Positions 34,035 through 45,430 of a DNA stretch of 64,000 bases are shown piece after piece (positions within the stretch are counted from its first letter, which is position 1; each line of letters begins with the position of its first letter). This stretch comes from Peromyscus leucopus (taxonomy: Eukaryota; Chordata; Mammalia; Rodentia; Cricetidae), in NCBI RefSeq assembly GCF_004664715.2, contig NC_051066.1, positions 79,992,735 through 80,056,734 of the forward strand, given 5' to 3'. Both the position numbers and the translations under genes were made by a program. The notes beneath the pieces were generated by a model that was given only the letters and a program-made list of their open reading frames with translations, had not been told where the DNA came from and made no database searches.

Positions 34035-34914
34035 TGTGATAGATCTGAAAATACGTAACCTGCAAGCTTAATGGAGTATCCAAAATGAATGATGTGACCT
34101 TCGCTGTACACTATTAGCAGCTCTATGTTTGAGCAACTTCCCTTTGCCCCAATACAGGCTGCACACAGTGAGTCCATGCTGCCTTCCAAGGCCTGCAATT
34201 GTTAAAAGGACATTAATCATTTGAGCAAGGTCACAAGCAACAAAGGCCAACGAGAGGTCAAAGTGCACAGGTCCAGTCGTTTATCAGGTAGAAATAGGCT
34301 ACATTTCAATATTTTGGAAGATATTCTTTTATGAAAGAGCTATCAGTCATTGTATAGGCTGTCGAAACTCTGATTATTCCTTGGGACAAATGAATGATGA
34401 CAGTGAATCAAGAAATACTTTATGGGTTTAGATTTTCTCAGGACCACCATGGCTTGAACATACGTTTTCAATTTCTATGAGGATGTGATTATTATGTGGG
34501 AATGTCTTCCCGGCTAAAGAGAAAGATATGTCAAAATCGCTTTGCCCCTGATAAACAGATTAGGATCAGTTGGTTAAGGCAATCGCAGAGCAGGGAGCAC
34601 TAAATACCGTGCAGATCATGGTTTGCCACCGACTTCTGTGATAGTTCAAATGATCTTTTCTCCGCAGGTCCAAAGCGGAACTTCGGGGATGGTGGATTGC
34701 GTTTCGCTTGTTAAATTGTAGCAACCCTACCACCCAGCATATGGCTCCTCTCAGTTTTGGACACCATGCTTGTTGACGGCCCCTGATACATTTTATAAAT
34801 TGGAAAACTCGACTTTCAGGGACCTCAATCCTTCCAAATTCAGAGAAGCAAGCCCTCTGCCTCCCACTGTGTGCGACCCTGAGTTGAATCAAAGAGCGCT
34901 TTCGTCTCTGAGTT
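34035..34914. other. Unique, SINE-free block
   Basis: Nearly 900 bases with no recognised repeat. The frame at 34566-34892 (minus, 108 codons) is not recognisable. Confidence 0.45.
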
Positions 34915-35640
34915 TCTTTTTAACAGTTTTATTGAGATATAATTCACATACCGTACAATCCACCCATATAAAGTATAATTTGATAGTTTTTATATCGTCA
35001 GAGTGGTGTCACCATCGCCACAGTCAAGTTTAGAGCATTTGCATCACCCCCGAAAGGACATTCCCATTTCCCCCAAATGCTCAGCTTAGACAACCACTAA
35101 TTTTCTGTCTCTTTAATGTATATTTCGTACAAATGGAATCACACTATACATGATATTGGGGGCACATTTCTTTTAACATAGTGTTTTCAGATCTCATCCA
35201 TCTTTTAGCACATGCTTTGACACCTCATTTTTTATGGCCAAATAGTATTTCACTGTATAGATTTAACCTGCTTTGTCTGTCTGCTCACCAGTTGATGGAA
35301 ATTTGGGTTGTTTCCTTTTGGAGGGGTTAATGTGACTAATGCTGCTGCTGTTAACATCTATGTACAAGTTTTTATATGAATTTATGTTTTTAGTTTTTAG
35401 GTATCAGGGAGTAGAATTTTGGGTCACATTGTGACTCTATATTTAATATTTTGAGGAACTGCCAAACTGTTTTCCAAAGTGACTGGCCCATTTCCATCTC
35501 CACAAGAAATGTTGAAACGTTCCAGTGTCCCCTCATCATTGGTAAAACTCACTACTATGGCTTCCTGCTTGAAGTCTCTGAAGTATTTGTGCTGTTGTTA
35601 CAATGTCAGAACTGGACCCTGAAAAATCATTAGGCCAGGA
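34915..35640 (-). mobile_element. Ancient L1 3' end (ORF2 tail and 3' UTR)
   Basis: The + strand shows the antisense L1M-type sequence from its 3' UTR (ttttattgagatataattca) through gccaaatagtatttcactg and ccagttgatggaaatttggg to gaactgccaaactgttttcc. The longest L1 piece in the window. No intact ORF. Confidence 0.88.
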
Positions 35641-36007
35641 AAAGTTTTCACTTGGCAGAAAAAAATTATCTTAAATAATTAATCAGGGCAAATCTTTAAC
35701 AGATACGCCATCTGAACTTTTATTTTGCCAAGAGTTTCATATCTTTCAGCACTACAAAGGATTTAACACCCACTTCTAGGATTAATTACACCCCCTAAAC
35801 ATTTTCATAAATTCCACTAGAAAAGAAGATATTTGTAGCAGTTACGGTTAGGAGAAGACAAGATGGCCTACCTGTTACAGTCTCTAGTAAACAGAAACAC
35901 TATAAAAGTTCCCATGGCAGGCCTTCTGAGCTTTCGTCAACACTGTGACATTTGTCAATTATGTGTTGTCTGTTTGTTTTAAAGACTTAGCCAGTTGGAG
36001 TTTTTGG
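35641..36007. other. Unique AT-rich sequence
   Basis: No gene or repeat recognised. Confidence 0.45.
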
Positions 36008-36230
36008 CTCTTCCTTCCTTCGTTCCATTTTCTGTACTGGAGCTTGAACAGAGCCGCCCCCCCCCCATGCTGTGGTGTGCTCTACCTCTAAGCTACATCC
36101 CTAGCTCTTCACATCTCATTTTAATAGGCTGAGACTGAGCTCATAGTCCAGGCTGGCCTTGAACTTGTGATCCTCCTGTATCAGCTTCTGGAGTGCTAGA
36201 ATTACAGGTATGCATACCATACCTGGGAGA
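36008..36230 (-). mobile_element. B4 SINE
   Basis: ctaagctacatccctagctc, then tccaggctggccttgaactt, then gctagaattacaggtatgca. Confidence 0.85.
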
Positions 36231-37123
36231 GATGCTTGGATTCTAAGAAAACAATGGTAGCCATCGACAGTACACTGTTGCCTCCTATAAATGGATCAGC
36301 ACTTATTTAAATGTCTCTCGATTCTTGGAGGTATAGACAGTTTCCAAACTCCACTGTGATAAGTAACGTTGCTGTGGGCAACACAAGCGATTCTCCCTTG
36401 CAGATTCAGAGCTGATGCACTGAACTTCCTACAGCTGGCTTTGGCCCTGTGGAGACCCAGCCAGAGATTATCTTGAGACTGTGTAAAATTGATGCAAAGC
36501 AGACCTTCACTTAGCAAGGGGCTCATCTGGAAGACCCCTATGAGTCCACTAAACAGGGACATTCCAAGAACTCAATTTATCTGTCTTAAAAGGTTAAGCT
36601 TGTGTGTTGACCCTGCCAAGATTCAGACCTATGCTCCCGAAGGCTCCATGAGTTGCGGCTGCTGTGAGATCTTCACAGCCATTCCCCGGGACACCCCTGA
36701 GGTTTCTTCACCCCCACAGCCTGATATCAAGCCTGCTGTGTTCCGATAGGAATTTCTCTTCCCATTTGAGACTATGCAGAATGGATCTCTCTTAGCTAAG
36801 AAGCAAGTTCCACCATAATGGGAAGACTAGACAGAATTACCATAGCAAAAATGGCATGGTAGTCTCCAGCATACACATCAAGTACAAGAAACGACATCCT
36901 GCGTGGAATGAGCAGAAAGCTAGGCAGAAAACTTAGGTCAGTCTCGGTCCCGTAACTTACTAGCTTTGTGAACTTAAAAGAAGTCAATAAATATTCTGAA
37001 CATCAGGTTCTTTTTAATAAAATTAGAGTCTTATAAGATGGTTGCTATGGACTCATACCTTCAAATTGTTGTTCTCCAGAGTAAAAATATTATAGAATTA
37101 AGAAGTACATGAAACTTTCTGAA
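36231..37123. other. Unique sequence
   Basis: About 900 bases without recognised repeat. Overlapping frames at 36296-36562 (minus) and 36489-36749 (plus) are featureless. Confidence 0.45.
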
Positions 37124-37381
37124 GGATGTGGATGGTGGGGCCAGAGTGCCTATGTGTGGATGGTGGGTGGATGGTGGGGCCAGAGTGCCTATGTGTGGAG
37201 GGTGGGTGGATGGTGGGGCCAGAGTGCCTATGTGTTGTGTTACAGAGTGCCTATGTGTGGAGGGTGGGGCCAGAGTGCCTATGTGTGGATGGTGGGTGGA
37301 TGGTGGGGCCAGAGTGCCTATGTGTGGATGGTGGGTGGATGGTGGGGCCAGAGTGCCTATGTGTTGTGTTACAGAGTGCTG
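37124..37381. repeat. Two-level minisatellite (129-bp duplication of 39/39/24/27-bp units)
   Basis: The core cagagtgc recurs at 37142, 37181, 37220, 37243, 37271, 37310, 37349 and 37372, give or take one base. The spacings are about 39, 39, 24, 27, 39, 39, 24 bp, so a 129-bp block made of four sub-units is present twice. All lengths are multiples of three, so several frames stay open on both strands, one repeating ARVPMCGWWVDGG. The unit is G/T-rich on the + strand. No start context, splice site or homology supports coding. Confidence 0.92.
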
Positions 37382-37795
37382 CCTGCCGGCCTTCTCACAG
37401 GTCATAGCATAGCTCATTTTATGATTCAGTCACACCACAACTCTTTTAGAATATTGCTATTAATCGGTAATTTCACACATTGTATTTTGATCACGCCGCC
37501 CCTCCCCCAACCTCTCCTGGCTACACCCACTTCCCTACCCACCCAGCTTTTTGTCTTTTTTTTTTAACCTCTCAAATCCAATCTGTGCTGCCCATGTACT
37601 GCAGTGTAGTCAATCCAACAGGGGCCACACTTCTAACAAAACCACACGCTCCTTCTCCCAGCCGCTATCAGTGACTGATAATTCCCCAGCCAGGAGTGGA
37701 CCGTCCTGCCCACCTCCCTCTTCATTTCCGGGGTCTGGCTGGCTGGAGCCTCTGCGGGATGTGCATGCTGTCACAATCGCCACAGTTCTCTGGAT
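37382..37795. other. Unique sequence
   Basis: C-rich patch at 37495-37545. No gene recognised. Confidence 0.45.
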
Positions 37796-37922
37796 CCCCA
37801 CTTTTCATACCAGGAAGTTGAGGCTAAGTGACATGCCCAAAGCCAAACATCCGCTAAGGAGAAGCACCTCAATCCATGTCTTCTACAGTCTAAAGCCCAT
37901 GCTGTTCTTCCTCATCACACGG
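37796..37922 (-). mobile_element. MIR SINE
   Basis: Antisense MIR: accaggaagttgaggctaag, then tgacatgcccaaagccaaac, then taaagcccatgctgttc. Confidence 0.75.
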
Positions 37923-38588
37923 CTTCTATTCTAGGGTTAAGGCTCCTGGAGAAACCATTGCAGGCAGATCCTAAGACCAGTTTCTTACATGCACTGGAGA
38001 TAAGGGGAACCCTGGGTATATCCAGAATGTCCCATCGGTAACCACAACTGATACCTTCCCTGCTCCCAGCCCTCCCTCTGACTGCAGTTACATCTCTCTC
38101 CCCTGCCCATCATTGTCTAAGTTCTTAAATGATGCTTTCTCTCCTCCCACTTTCCTGCAGTCTGCCTTCTACACCTCCTTGCCTGCTAAGGCTCCTAGCT
38201 TGTGGTGGGCTCCGGTGGGAGTGGCGTCCAGCTCCTCGCTCTAATTCCCCTTCTCTGCTTCAGCCCCAGTTCGCAGGACTAGGCACACTCCAGCCATGTC
38301 TTCACGGTGTGATCAGCGCCCATCGCAATGGCTGATGATAAAGAGCGCACACTGACTTGAGGCTGGCCCACCCCACAGAAGTCTGAAGCAGGGATAGAAA
38401 CAGGAAGTGAACGGAACCTGCGGTGCTGTCAGGATGAGAGGAAACTGCCTTCTCCGAAGAGGAGATGACGCTGTGTGCGGAGGGAGCCAGGTGATCCGAT
38501 TCCTTCGCTGTTATCGTAATGGTGGCCCGCTGCAGCAGGATAGGTTACCCGCCACCAGTCCAAGTCATGCTAGGTCTTTTTTCGTAGG
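37923..38588. other. Unique sequence
   Basis: No repeat recognised. The 91-codon frame at 38407-38682 runs into the LTR and is not called a gene. Confidence 0.45.
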
Positions 38589-38594
38589 GAAACC

Positions 38595-38988
38595 TGCTCT
38601 GGGATGGTCTGTATGTCAAATCTGTTGCTCTGATTGGTCAATAAATAAAACACTGATTGGCCAGTGGCCAGGCAGGAAGTAGGTGGGACAAGGAGAGAGG
38701 AGAATTCTGAGAAGCAGAAGGCTGAGGCAGAGAGACACTGCCAGCTGCCTCCATGACCAGCAGCATGTGAAGACACCGGTAACCCACCAGCCATGTGGCA
38801 ATGTATAGATTTATAGAAATGGATTAATTTAAGCTGTAAGAACAGTTAGCAAGAAGCCTGCCATGGCCATACAGTTTGTAAGCAATATAAGTCTCTGTGT
38901 TTACTTGGTTGGGTCTGAGCGGCTGTGGGACTGACGGGTGACAGAGATTTGTCCTGACTGTGGGCAAGGCAGGAAAACTCTAGCTACA
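38595..38988 (+). mobile_element. Solo LTR, ERVK-like, 394 bp
   Basis: Begins TGCTCTGGGATGG and ends CTCTAGCTACA, so it has TG...CA termini. It is flanked by the exact 6-bp duplication gaaacc (38589-38594, 38989-38994), the duplication size typical of class II (ERVK-like) elements. A poly-A signal-like aataaataaaa lies at about 38641. No internal retroviral sequence is present, so this is the product of LTR-LTR recombination. It is homologous in its middle (agccatgtggcaatgtatag, then gattaatttaagctgtaaga) to the LTRs at 45687 and 54575. Confidence 0.9.
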
Positions 38989-38994
38989 GAAACC

Positions 38995-39416
38995 CATGGT
39001 CATTGTGGCCACACCTGGGATTTGCTCACCTGCTGTAGGTCAATCTCCATTTCAGAAAACGACAGACCCCGATGATCTGACTAGGACAGACCCACTCCCT
39101 AAAACACCCGCCACCTGCAAGGACAAGGGTTTAACGACTCTTCCTCCTTGAAGCGGTGTTTCATTCGGCTTCCTCCACAGAACTTCAGCCACGTGTACAC
39201 TATCTTAACCTTGGAAATTTTTACTAGTCATTCATACTTCTCAGACACAGAAATTGAAATATAAATTGACTTTTTCCCTGTACTCCTCAGCCTCTAAAAG
39301 TTTAAAATTTTCTCCTGGGTTGTTTTCATTTATAATTACACAGAAGAGTGTAGTATACAAGTAACCAAAAAAAGAAGAAAATCAATTGGTGTTCTCGACA
39401 AATAATGGCCATTAAA
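38995..39416. other. Unique sequence
   Basis: No gene or repeat recognised. Confidence 0.45.
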
Positions 39417-39429
39417 AGTAAAAGATTAG

Positions 39430-39638
39430 AGGAGCTGGAGAGAGGTCCCAGTGGTTAAGAGCACTTGATGCTCTTGCAGAGGACCCGGGTTTGACTCCCG
39501 GTACCCACATGGCGGCTCAGTTTCAGGGGATCTGACACTCTCTTCTGCTCCCACAGGCACCAGGCACACATGTGGTGCATATACACACATTCAGGCAAAA
39601 CACTTATACCCATAAAATTAAGACAAATCTAAAAAAAT
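39430..39638 (+). mobile_element. B2/B3-type SINE, full length
   Basis: ggagctggagagaggtccca, then ggcaccaggcacacatgtgg. Flanked by the exact 13-bp duplication agtaaaagattag (39417-39429, 39639-39651). Confidence 0.95.
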
Positions 39639-39651
39639 AGTAAAAGATTAG

Positions 39652-40029
39652 TAAGCCAGGGCAGCTTCTCAAAAATTGGTTTAGCACACGTGTGTGTGCA
39701 ACACTCTCACACACGCCACACATTAACTTAGCTGGGCGTGCCGCTCAGTATCTGGGCACCTGCTGTGCATGAGCTAGAGAGTCTATCCCCCAAATTGTGT
39801 TTATGTAGATACCAATTGATATTACTCATTACTAGACGGAAACAGTGCTTTTGTGATAATTCCTGTCTAATTTTTCTTTAAAATGTGAGCACTGAAGACT
39901 TTCCCTCTGAGCCTGAGAACAAACATTAGAAAATGTCATCTAATACTTTGAACTTCTAAGAAATTCATGTTAAATACTTGATTGCCAGTTTTGAATTTAA
40001 AAGGAGTTTTCAGTTGGGTAACAGATTTT
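39652..40029. other. Unique sequence
   Basis: No gene or repeat recognised. Confidence 0.45.
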
Positions 40030-40243
40030 TTCCCCAGCACTAGGGACTGCAGCCAGGACCTGATCCACACTGGTCGGATACTCTCACTGAATTGTGTGTT
40101 CAGCCCTCTGTCTACTTTTTATTTTGAGAGTGGGTCTCAGTAGGTTACCCAGGCTTGCCTTGTGCTCACTCTATAGTCAGGCTGGCCTTGAACTTTTGAT
40201 TCTCATGCCTAAGTCTTCAGAGTTCCTAGGATTACAGGCTGTC
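40030..40243 (-). mobile_element. B4 SINE
   Basis: ccccagcactagggactgca, then tagtcaggctggccttgaac, then ttcctaggattacaggctg. Confidence 0.75.
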
Positions 40244-40247
40244 ATAC

Positions 40248-40595
40248 TTACTGTTCTACTGCTGTGAGGAGACACCACGACCAAGGCAACTTATAAAAGA
40301 AAAGATTTAATTAGGGGCTTGCTTACAGTTTCAAAAGGTGAGTCTGTGACCATATGGTGCAGAGCACAGCCGCAGGCAGGCATGGTGCTGGAGCAGTAGC
40401 TGAGAGCGCACATCTGACCCACAAACACCAGACAGAGAGAAAGGTGGGGGAGAGAGAGAGACAGAGACAGAGAAGAGACAGACAGACAGACACACACACA
40501 TACACACACACAGAGAGAGAGAGAGACAGAGACAGACAGACAGACAGACAGATAGACAGACACAGACACACACACACACACAAACACAGAGAGAA

Positions 40596-40668
<73 letters not shown>

Positions 40669-40842
40669 GACAAAGAGACTGGGCACGGCACAGGCTTTTG
40701 AAACCTCAAAGCTTGCCCTGTGACACACCTCCTCCAACAGGGCCACACCTCCTAATATTTCCTAAACAGTTCCACCAGTTGGGAACCAAACATTCAAATG
40801 TATGAGTTTCTGGGGCTATTCTCATTCAAACCACCACACAGG
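40248..40842 (-). mobile_element. Type B rodent repeat with a large internal microsatellite
   Basis: Reverse copy: gttctactgctgtgaggaga, then ggcatggtgctggagcagta, then acctcctccaacagggccac, then ctattctcattcaaaccacc. The stretch 40434-40675 within it is an expanded simple repeat. Confidence 0.7.
40434..40675. repeat. Compound (GA)n/(CAGA)n/(CA)n microsatellite, about 240 bp
   Basis: Alternating blocks of gaga, cagaca and caca, ending in a long (GA)n and (CAGA)n. It gives long spurious serine/leucine-rich frames on the minus strand (40291-40748), which are not genes. Confidence 0.95.
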
Positions 40843-41788
40843 CCTTTCTTACAGGGCCCCACTCAGATTATGTCTTTTAATATTGTAAAACCTTGTGCTT
40901 CATCCACTACAAGAATGCACTTTCTCAGCTGTTAGGTTGCAAGATTTAAGTTTTTCCCAAAGCTTATTAAATAATTATTAAACACAGCCGTTCCTCTTCC
41001 ACTTACGAAGTTACCGTGTGTTCTACAAACCCACTGTGTTCAGAAAGACTTGGGGATAGCAATGCTTTTTATTTCAGTACACCTTTGTGCATGTCTCATT
41101 TGTGAAGATTATTTTGTATTGTCACATACTTTATATTTTAATCAATCCTTGGAGCTAATATTATCTTCATTCCATTTATGGAAACTATCTAACTGGTGAA
41201 AACAGTCCTCACCCTTAAGGTTGGCTCAGTTGATCTTCATGGGACGAGATCAGCTGTTTTATGGTCTGTTTGGCTCCTGGTTATGTGAGTGTGCGCTTTA
41301 TTTAATGACATCATAACGGAGCTGGCTTTTCTGTTAATGTTCACATTTCTCGCCTTTACAGCTTCTTGTATCCTGCTGGCATTTCTGAAGGGCAATTATT
41401 GTATGGAAATGGAACATCAGAATGAAATAATTTCATCTAAAAATTAATTTCTTCTTAAATTTTCATTACCATATGCCTTATTGAATTCTGCTAACACTGG
41501 GAAAGGATGCAGCGCGGCAATAAGGTGTGTCTGACCATTTGTCAGCAAGATTAATGACAGTGTTTACACAGTTACAGTGAATAGGTGCTCAGGGGAAGTT
41601 TGCTGAGTAAACTAATGACCAATAGGAAAACCCTGAACACATGACTAAGATTCTCCCTCACCTGTGTGCACTTCAGAAATCTTGATTCCTGATTCTTCCA
41701 AATATAAAATTAAAGCAGCAAATTTCAAGTGTCTGGTCCCAGGCACTGTTCTATAGTGCTGATGATTGCTGTAAAGACGAAAAGTGTT
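40843..41788. other. Unique intergenic sequence
   Basis: About 950 bases, AT-rich, with no gene or repeat recognised. Confidence 0.5.
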
Positions 41789-41955
41789 GGGGTTGGCAAG
41801 ATGGCTCAGTGAGTAAGGGTGCTTGCCTCTAAGTCTGAGGGCCTGAGTTCGGTACCTGGGTCCCACATGGTGGTAGGAGGGAACCGACTCCTCTAGTTTC
41901 CACTGACCTCTACATGAGTTTGTGCCCCCACACACATCTACAAAAAAATTTAAGT
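41789..41955 (+). mobile_element. B3/RSINE-type SINE
   Basis: ggggttggcaagatggctca, then gcctgagttcggtacctggg, then ctccactagtttcc-like 3' half and A-run. Confidence 0.75.
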
Positions 41956-41989
41956 GTGGGAACTTTCTTCATAAACACAGAAGTCTGAG

Positions 41990-42079
41990 CTAAGCATGAA
42001 GTTCAAGGGGTTCGACTTCCGGAGGGAAGAGGATGTCAACCTCTGTCCTCCACGTGCACATGCACACTGAAGCATATGG

Positions 42080-42121
<42 letters not shown>
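41990..42121 (+). mobile_element. B4A-type SINE 3' fragment ending in (CA)n
   Basis: gatgtcaacctctgtcctcc, then acgtgcacatgcacactgaa, then about 21 CA units at 42080-42121. Confidence 0.6.
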
Positions 42122-42122
<1 letters not shown>

Positions 42123-42787
42123 CTCATGCCTCCTACACACGTGCACTCTAACGTGCACAGAGATTTAGTAGAAAGTAGAGAAATGACTTTAGTCTCCCAA
42201 GAGCGCAGATTAGAAATGTCTATGGTTGCTGCAGAAGCCTTTGACTTTACACAACCAATTCAAACCCTCAGGGCAAGGCTGCCGTCCCTGCGCGAGCTTG
42301 GGTCTTCTTCTGGCACTCGGAAGCATTTACCTTTTATCTAATATAGCTGTGACTCCACAGCTCAGAGAAGCACTTTTTCAGAGTGGATGGCGGTTAACAC
42401 AGAGGACCACAAATGATCCGAGTGTAGAGAAGAAGTGATTGTGGAATGCTCATCCCCAAACAAGATATCTCGATGACATTCCTGCCCCAAGGCCCAGGGA
42501 ACATCCACGAAGAGAGGGTAGAAAGAGTGTAAGAGCCAAGGTCAGGGAGGCAGCGATGAAGTGCCTTCCAGGCACGACAGACATTTGTGCTCGTGAACTC
42601 CTTGCAGCCATGCTTGCCTGCAAACGACCTGGGCAAGATCAGCCCAGTCGCTATCAGCCATGGATGGTGGGCATTCACAAAGCCCTACTCTCAGGGGAAG
42701 CTATAGGCAGTCGGTGGATGCTGGGAGAGAGAGAGTCAGATTTCCTCAGGGCTGGAGCCCCGGGCAGGTTGCCCAAGATGATTTTTA
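42122..42787. other. Unique sequence
   Basis: No repeat recognised. The 139-codon frame at 42439-42858 runs into the next (CA)n and shows no known motif. Confidence 0.45.
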
Positions 42788-42795
42788 CACACACA

Positions 42796-42848
<53 letters not shown>
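42788..42848. repeat. (CA)n microsatellite
   Basis: About 30 CA units with one ctca interruption near the start. Confidence 0.98.
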
Positions 42849-42851
<3 letters not shown>

Positions 42852-42963
42852 GAATTAGGAGGGGGACTATCAGAGGAGGTAGGGATCTGGGAAGAATTGG
42901 AGTGATTAAATGAGGCATGGATTTGATCAAAATAAATCCATTTATGTGTGAAAGAAATAAAAT

Positions 42964-42980
42964 TATATATATATATATAC
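42964..42980. repeat. Short (TA)n tract
   Basis: Eight TA units. Confidence 0.9.
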
Positions 42981-44045
42981 TATATGGGAGTCAAGCAGGT
43001 ACTTTTAACTGCAGCTCGGCATACCTTGCCTGAAGTGGTTGTTTTATTTGTACAACCCTCCAAGTCTTCTTGCATTGACTAGAACCCTGTATTAATGTAG
43101 AGGAAATGTTCATGCACAGGTACTAAGGAAACCCTGTCAATTGGCCGGCGACCCTTGGCAATTTGCATGGACTTGGTTGTCATGCATCTTAGATTGACAG
43201 CAATCTCTAGCCACACAATAGCAAGACAATGCTATTCGGCTGTCAATACTTGGGACATTTTACTGAGCATTTAGTTTTCTTCTGAGCTTCGTTAGTTCTA
43301 GTGATATCAATGAAGGACAAGTCTGCATTCATTCAAGGTTGCGAGGTATGAAATAATATTCTCCAGCACATGGCTCTAGCAGCCTTCTGTGGCCTGTACA
43401 TCAAGGTAACTGTGAATGTGAACATGCCCCGATACACACAGTTTTTGTCTGTTTTCCCAGACTCCTATCTAATTTGAACCAGGTGTCTCATGCCTTAACG
43501 GCACATTTTTATCAGTAGTGGGATGGAAAGCCGACATAGTTTGGACCAGACCTCTACTTTGAACAGCCAGGGCTGTTGTGGTTTTCCATGTTCATGAGAT
43601 GTAGGTGCAATGGATGGATTCCTCCTGTTAGCACCTGTTTCGGTCTGGAAGACTGACGTTTCTCTCATAGGATAGTCTATCAGCATGCAAAGACAATCAC
43701 CGCTTGTCCTTCAAGGGCTGTGCACAGCACTGGGTGATAAAAATGTGCTTGCTCCTGGACAGAGCAGCTAGTGACAGACCATTCTTGCCATCTGCAGTGA
43801 TGGTGAGAGACAGAGGCAATGGTGTTTCTGCTGGTCTTTTGGTACTGTACCTGCCAGGCCGGCTGTGGGCCGGGCTAGAGAGAAATGGGAGCGTTTCAGT
43901 AACAAGCATGGGAGGGAAGCTGAGCGTTGCTACCCAAAATGTATAGTCACCCCGGGCATGGTCAGCACAGAGGCTTATCATCGTTTAGTAACCGTGGAAA
44001 CTGCATTTAGTTCATTGTTTGGTAATCCTACTTACTAATTAATTT
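42981..44045. other. Unique, SINE-free block
   Basis: About 1.06 kb without recognised repeat. Overlapping frames on both strands at 43697-43981 have no known product. Candidate conserved non-coding sequence, untested. Confidence 0.45.
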
Positions 44046-44059
44046 TTATTTTATTTTAT

Positions 44060-44165
44060 TTTTTTGAGAGAGAGCGCCTCGCTATGAACCTCAGATTGAC
44101 CTCAAACTTGTGATCATCCAGCTTCTGCTTTTGAGTGCTGGAATTCTAGGTGTATGCCATAACAT
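44060..44165 (-). mobile_element. Diverged B1/B4 SINE
   Basis: acttgtgatcatccagcttc, then gagtgctggaattctaggtg. Confidence 0.65.
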
Positions 44166-44169
44166 ATGC

Positions 44170-44515
44170 TTCTGATCATGGAGTTTGGGGCATGGGTCCA
44201 TGTTCAAATGTGTGCACAAGTTTGTGCAGATGCACATACGTGTGTGTATAGAAGCCAAAAGTTGATGTCTAGTGTCTGCCTTCCTCAGTTGCACTCTTAT
44301 ATTTTTGAGGAGACAAGGTTTCTCACTGAACACACAACTCATCAGTTTGGCTAGACAGGTTGGCCTGTGAGCCTCAGGGATCCTCCTGCCTCTGCCTCCC
44401 CAGCACTGAGATTACGGATAAACACTGTTGAACTTGGATTCTTCTGTGGGTGTTGGGGATCTGAACTCAGGTCCTCATTGTGTGCCAAGTACTCTATCCA
44501 TTGATCCAGATCTTG
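44170..44515 (-). mobile_element. B3-type composite SINE
   Basis: ggcctgtgagcctcagggat, then cctcctgcctctgcctcccc, then ggggatctgaactcaggtcc. Confidence 0.75.
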
Positions 44516-44521
44516 GTCATG

Positions 44522-44590
44522 CCTCCTCCTCCTCCTTTCCCTTTCTCTCCCCCTCCCCCTCCTCCCCCTCCTCCTCCTCCTTCTTCTTAG
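44522..44590. repeat. (TCC)n pyrimidine tract
   Basis: Imperfect ctcctc and cccctc repeats. Confidence 0.93.
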
Positions 44591-45253
44591 TTGTGGCAGT
44601 AGGCAACAGCTGTCTTATATAGGATTTCTAAGAAATTGGCTCTGAATTGGGATTTTTTTTCCTGCAGGACTTCTTTGGAGGAAGTTCTTAAGAACAATGC
44701 ATTCTTAAGAGGCTGAGGGAGGATAGATTGGGCATAGTGAGAAATGAAGCCTCGATATTGGTGCAACCAACGTCTCCTCTGAGTCCATGGGAGTTCAGTA
44801 GCTGGGGTGAGTTTTACAGGGTTGTACTGAAATGAGGCTTATTTCACCCAAATTTCCACCTTTGCCATCCACCCATTAGAGGACAAAGGTCATCCCCAGG
44901 GAGTTAGCCTAACTTGGGAAAGGCAGTTTTCTGGAGGTGGAGTCTACTGTGAGCTGTCAACAGCTAGGGTAAGCAGGAGTCATCCTGAAGGGGGATCCAG
45001 GCAGTACCCCACAATATTCATTGCAGCGTCAATGGAGAGGGAGAGAAGGGAGGCAGGAAGGAATGAAGGCAGAAGGGAAGGAGGAAGATTAATTTATTAA
45101 AAAAAAATAATTACTGGCTCTTATATCTTAAAGAAAGAAGAGTTTCTGTTGGCTTACAGTTCCAGGAGGAACAGTCATGACTAAAGCATTTGACATGTAG
45201 CCTGGATCCTGTGACTGGCAAGTAAGTAACTAGATACTGGACTGACTTCCTTC
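44591..45253. other. Unique sequence with a purine tract
   Basis: GGGA/GGAA-rich patch at 45035-45090. No gene recognised. Confidence 0.45.
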
Positions 45254-45430
45254 ATCCCTCCCTCCCTCCCTCCCTCCTTCCTTCCTTTTTTCCTCTCTTT
45301 TGAGATAGAGTCTCACTGTGTACTTCTGGTTGGACTAGAACTTGTTATGCAGACCAGGCCGGTAACAAATACACAGAGATCAGCCTGCTTCTGTTCCCAA
45401 AGGCTGGGAATAAAGGTAAGTACCACCACA
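45254..45430 (-). mobile_element. Diverged B1 SINE with (CCCT)n/(CTTC)n tail
   Basis: Pyrimidine repeat at 45254-45295, then gagatagagtctcactgtgt, then ggctgggaataaaggtaagt. Confidence 0.75.

Noticed and set aside
37124..37381. CRISPR-like array
   Set aside because: Units are contiguous tandem repeats without unique spacers, in a mammalian genome.
37109..37567. 152-codon frame over the minisatellite as a repeat protein
   Set aside because: All frames are open only because unit lengths are multiples of three; no homology or expression evidence.
40291..40748. 141-151-codon minus-strand frames rich in SLSLSL
   Set aside because: Translation of the compound microsatellite inside a transposon copy.
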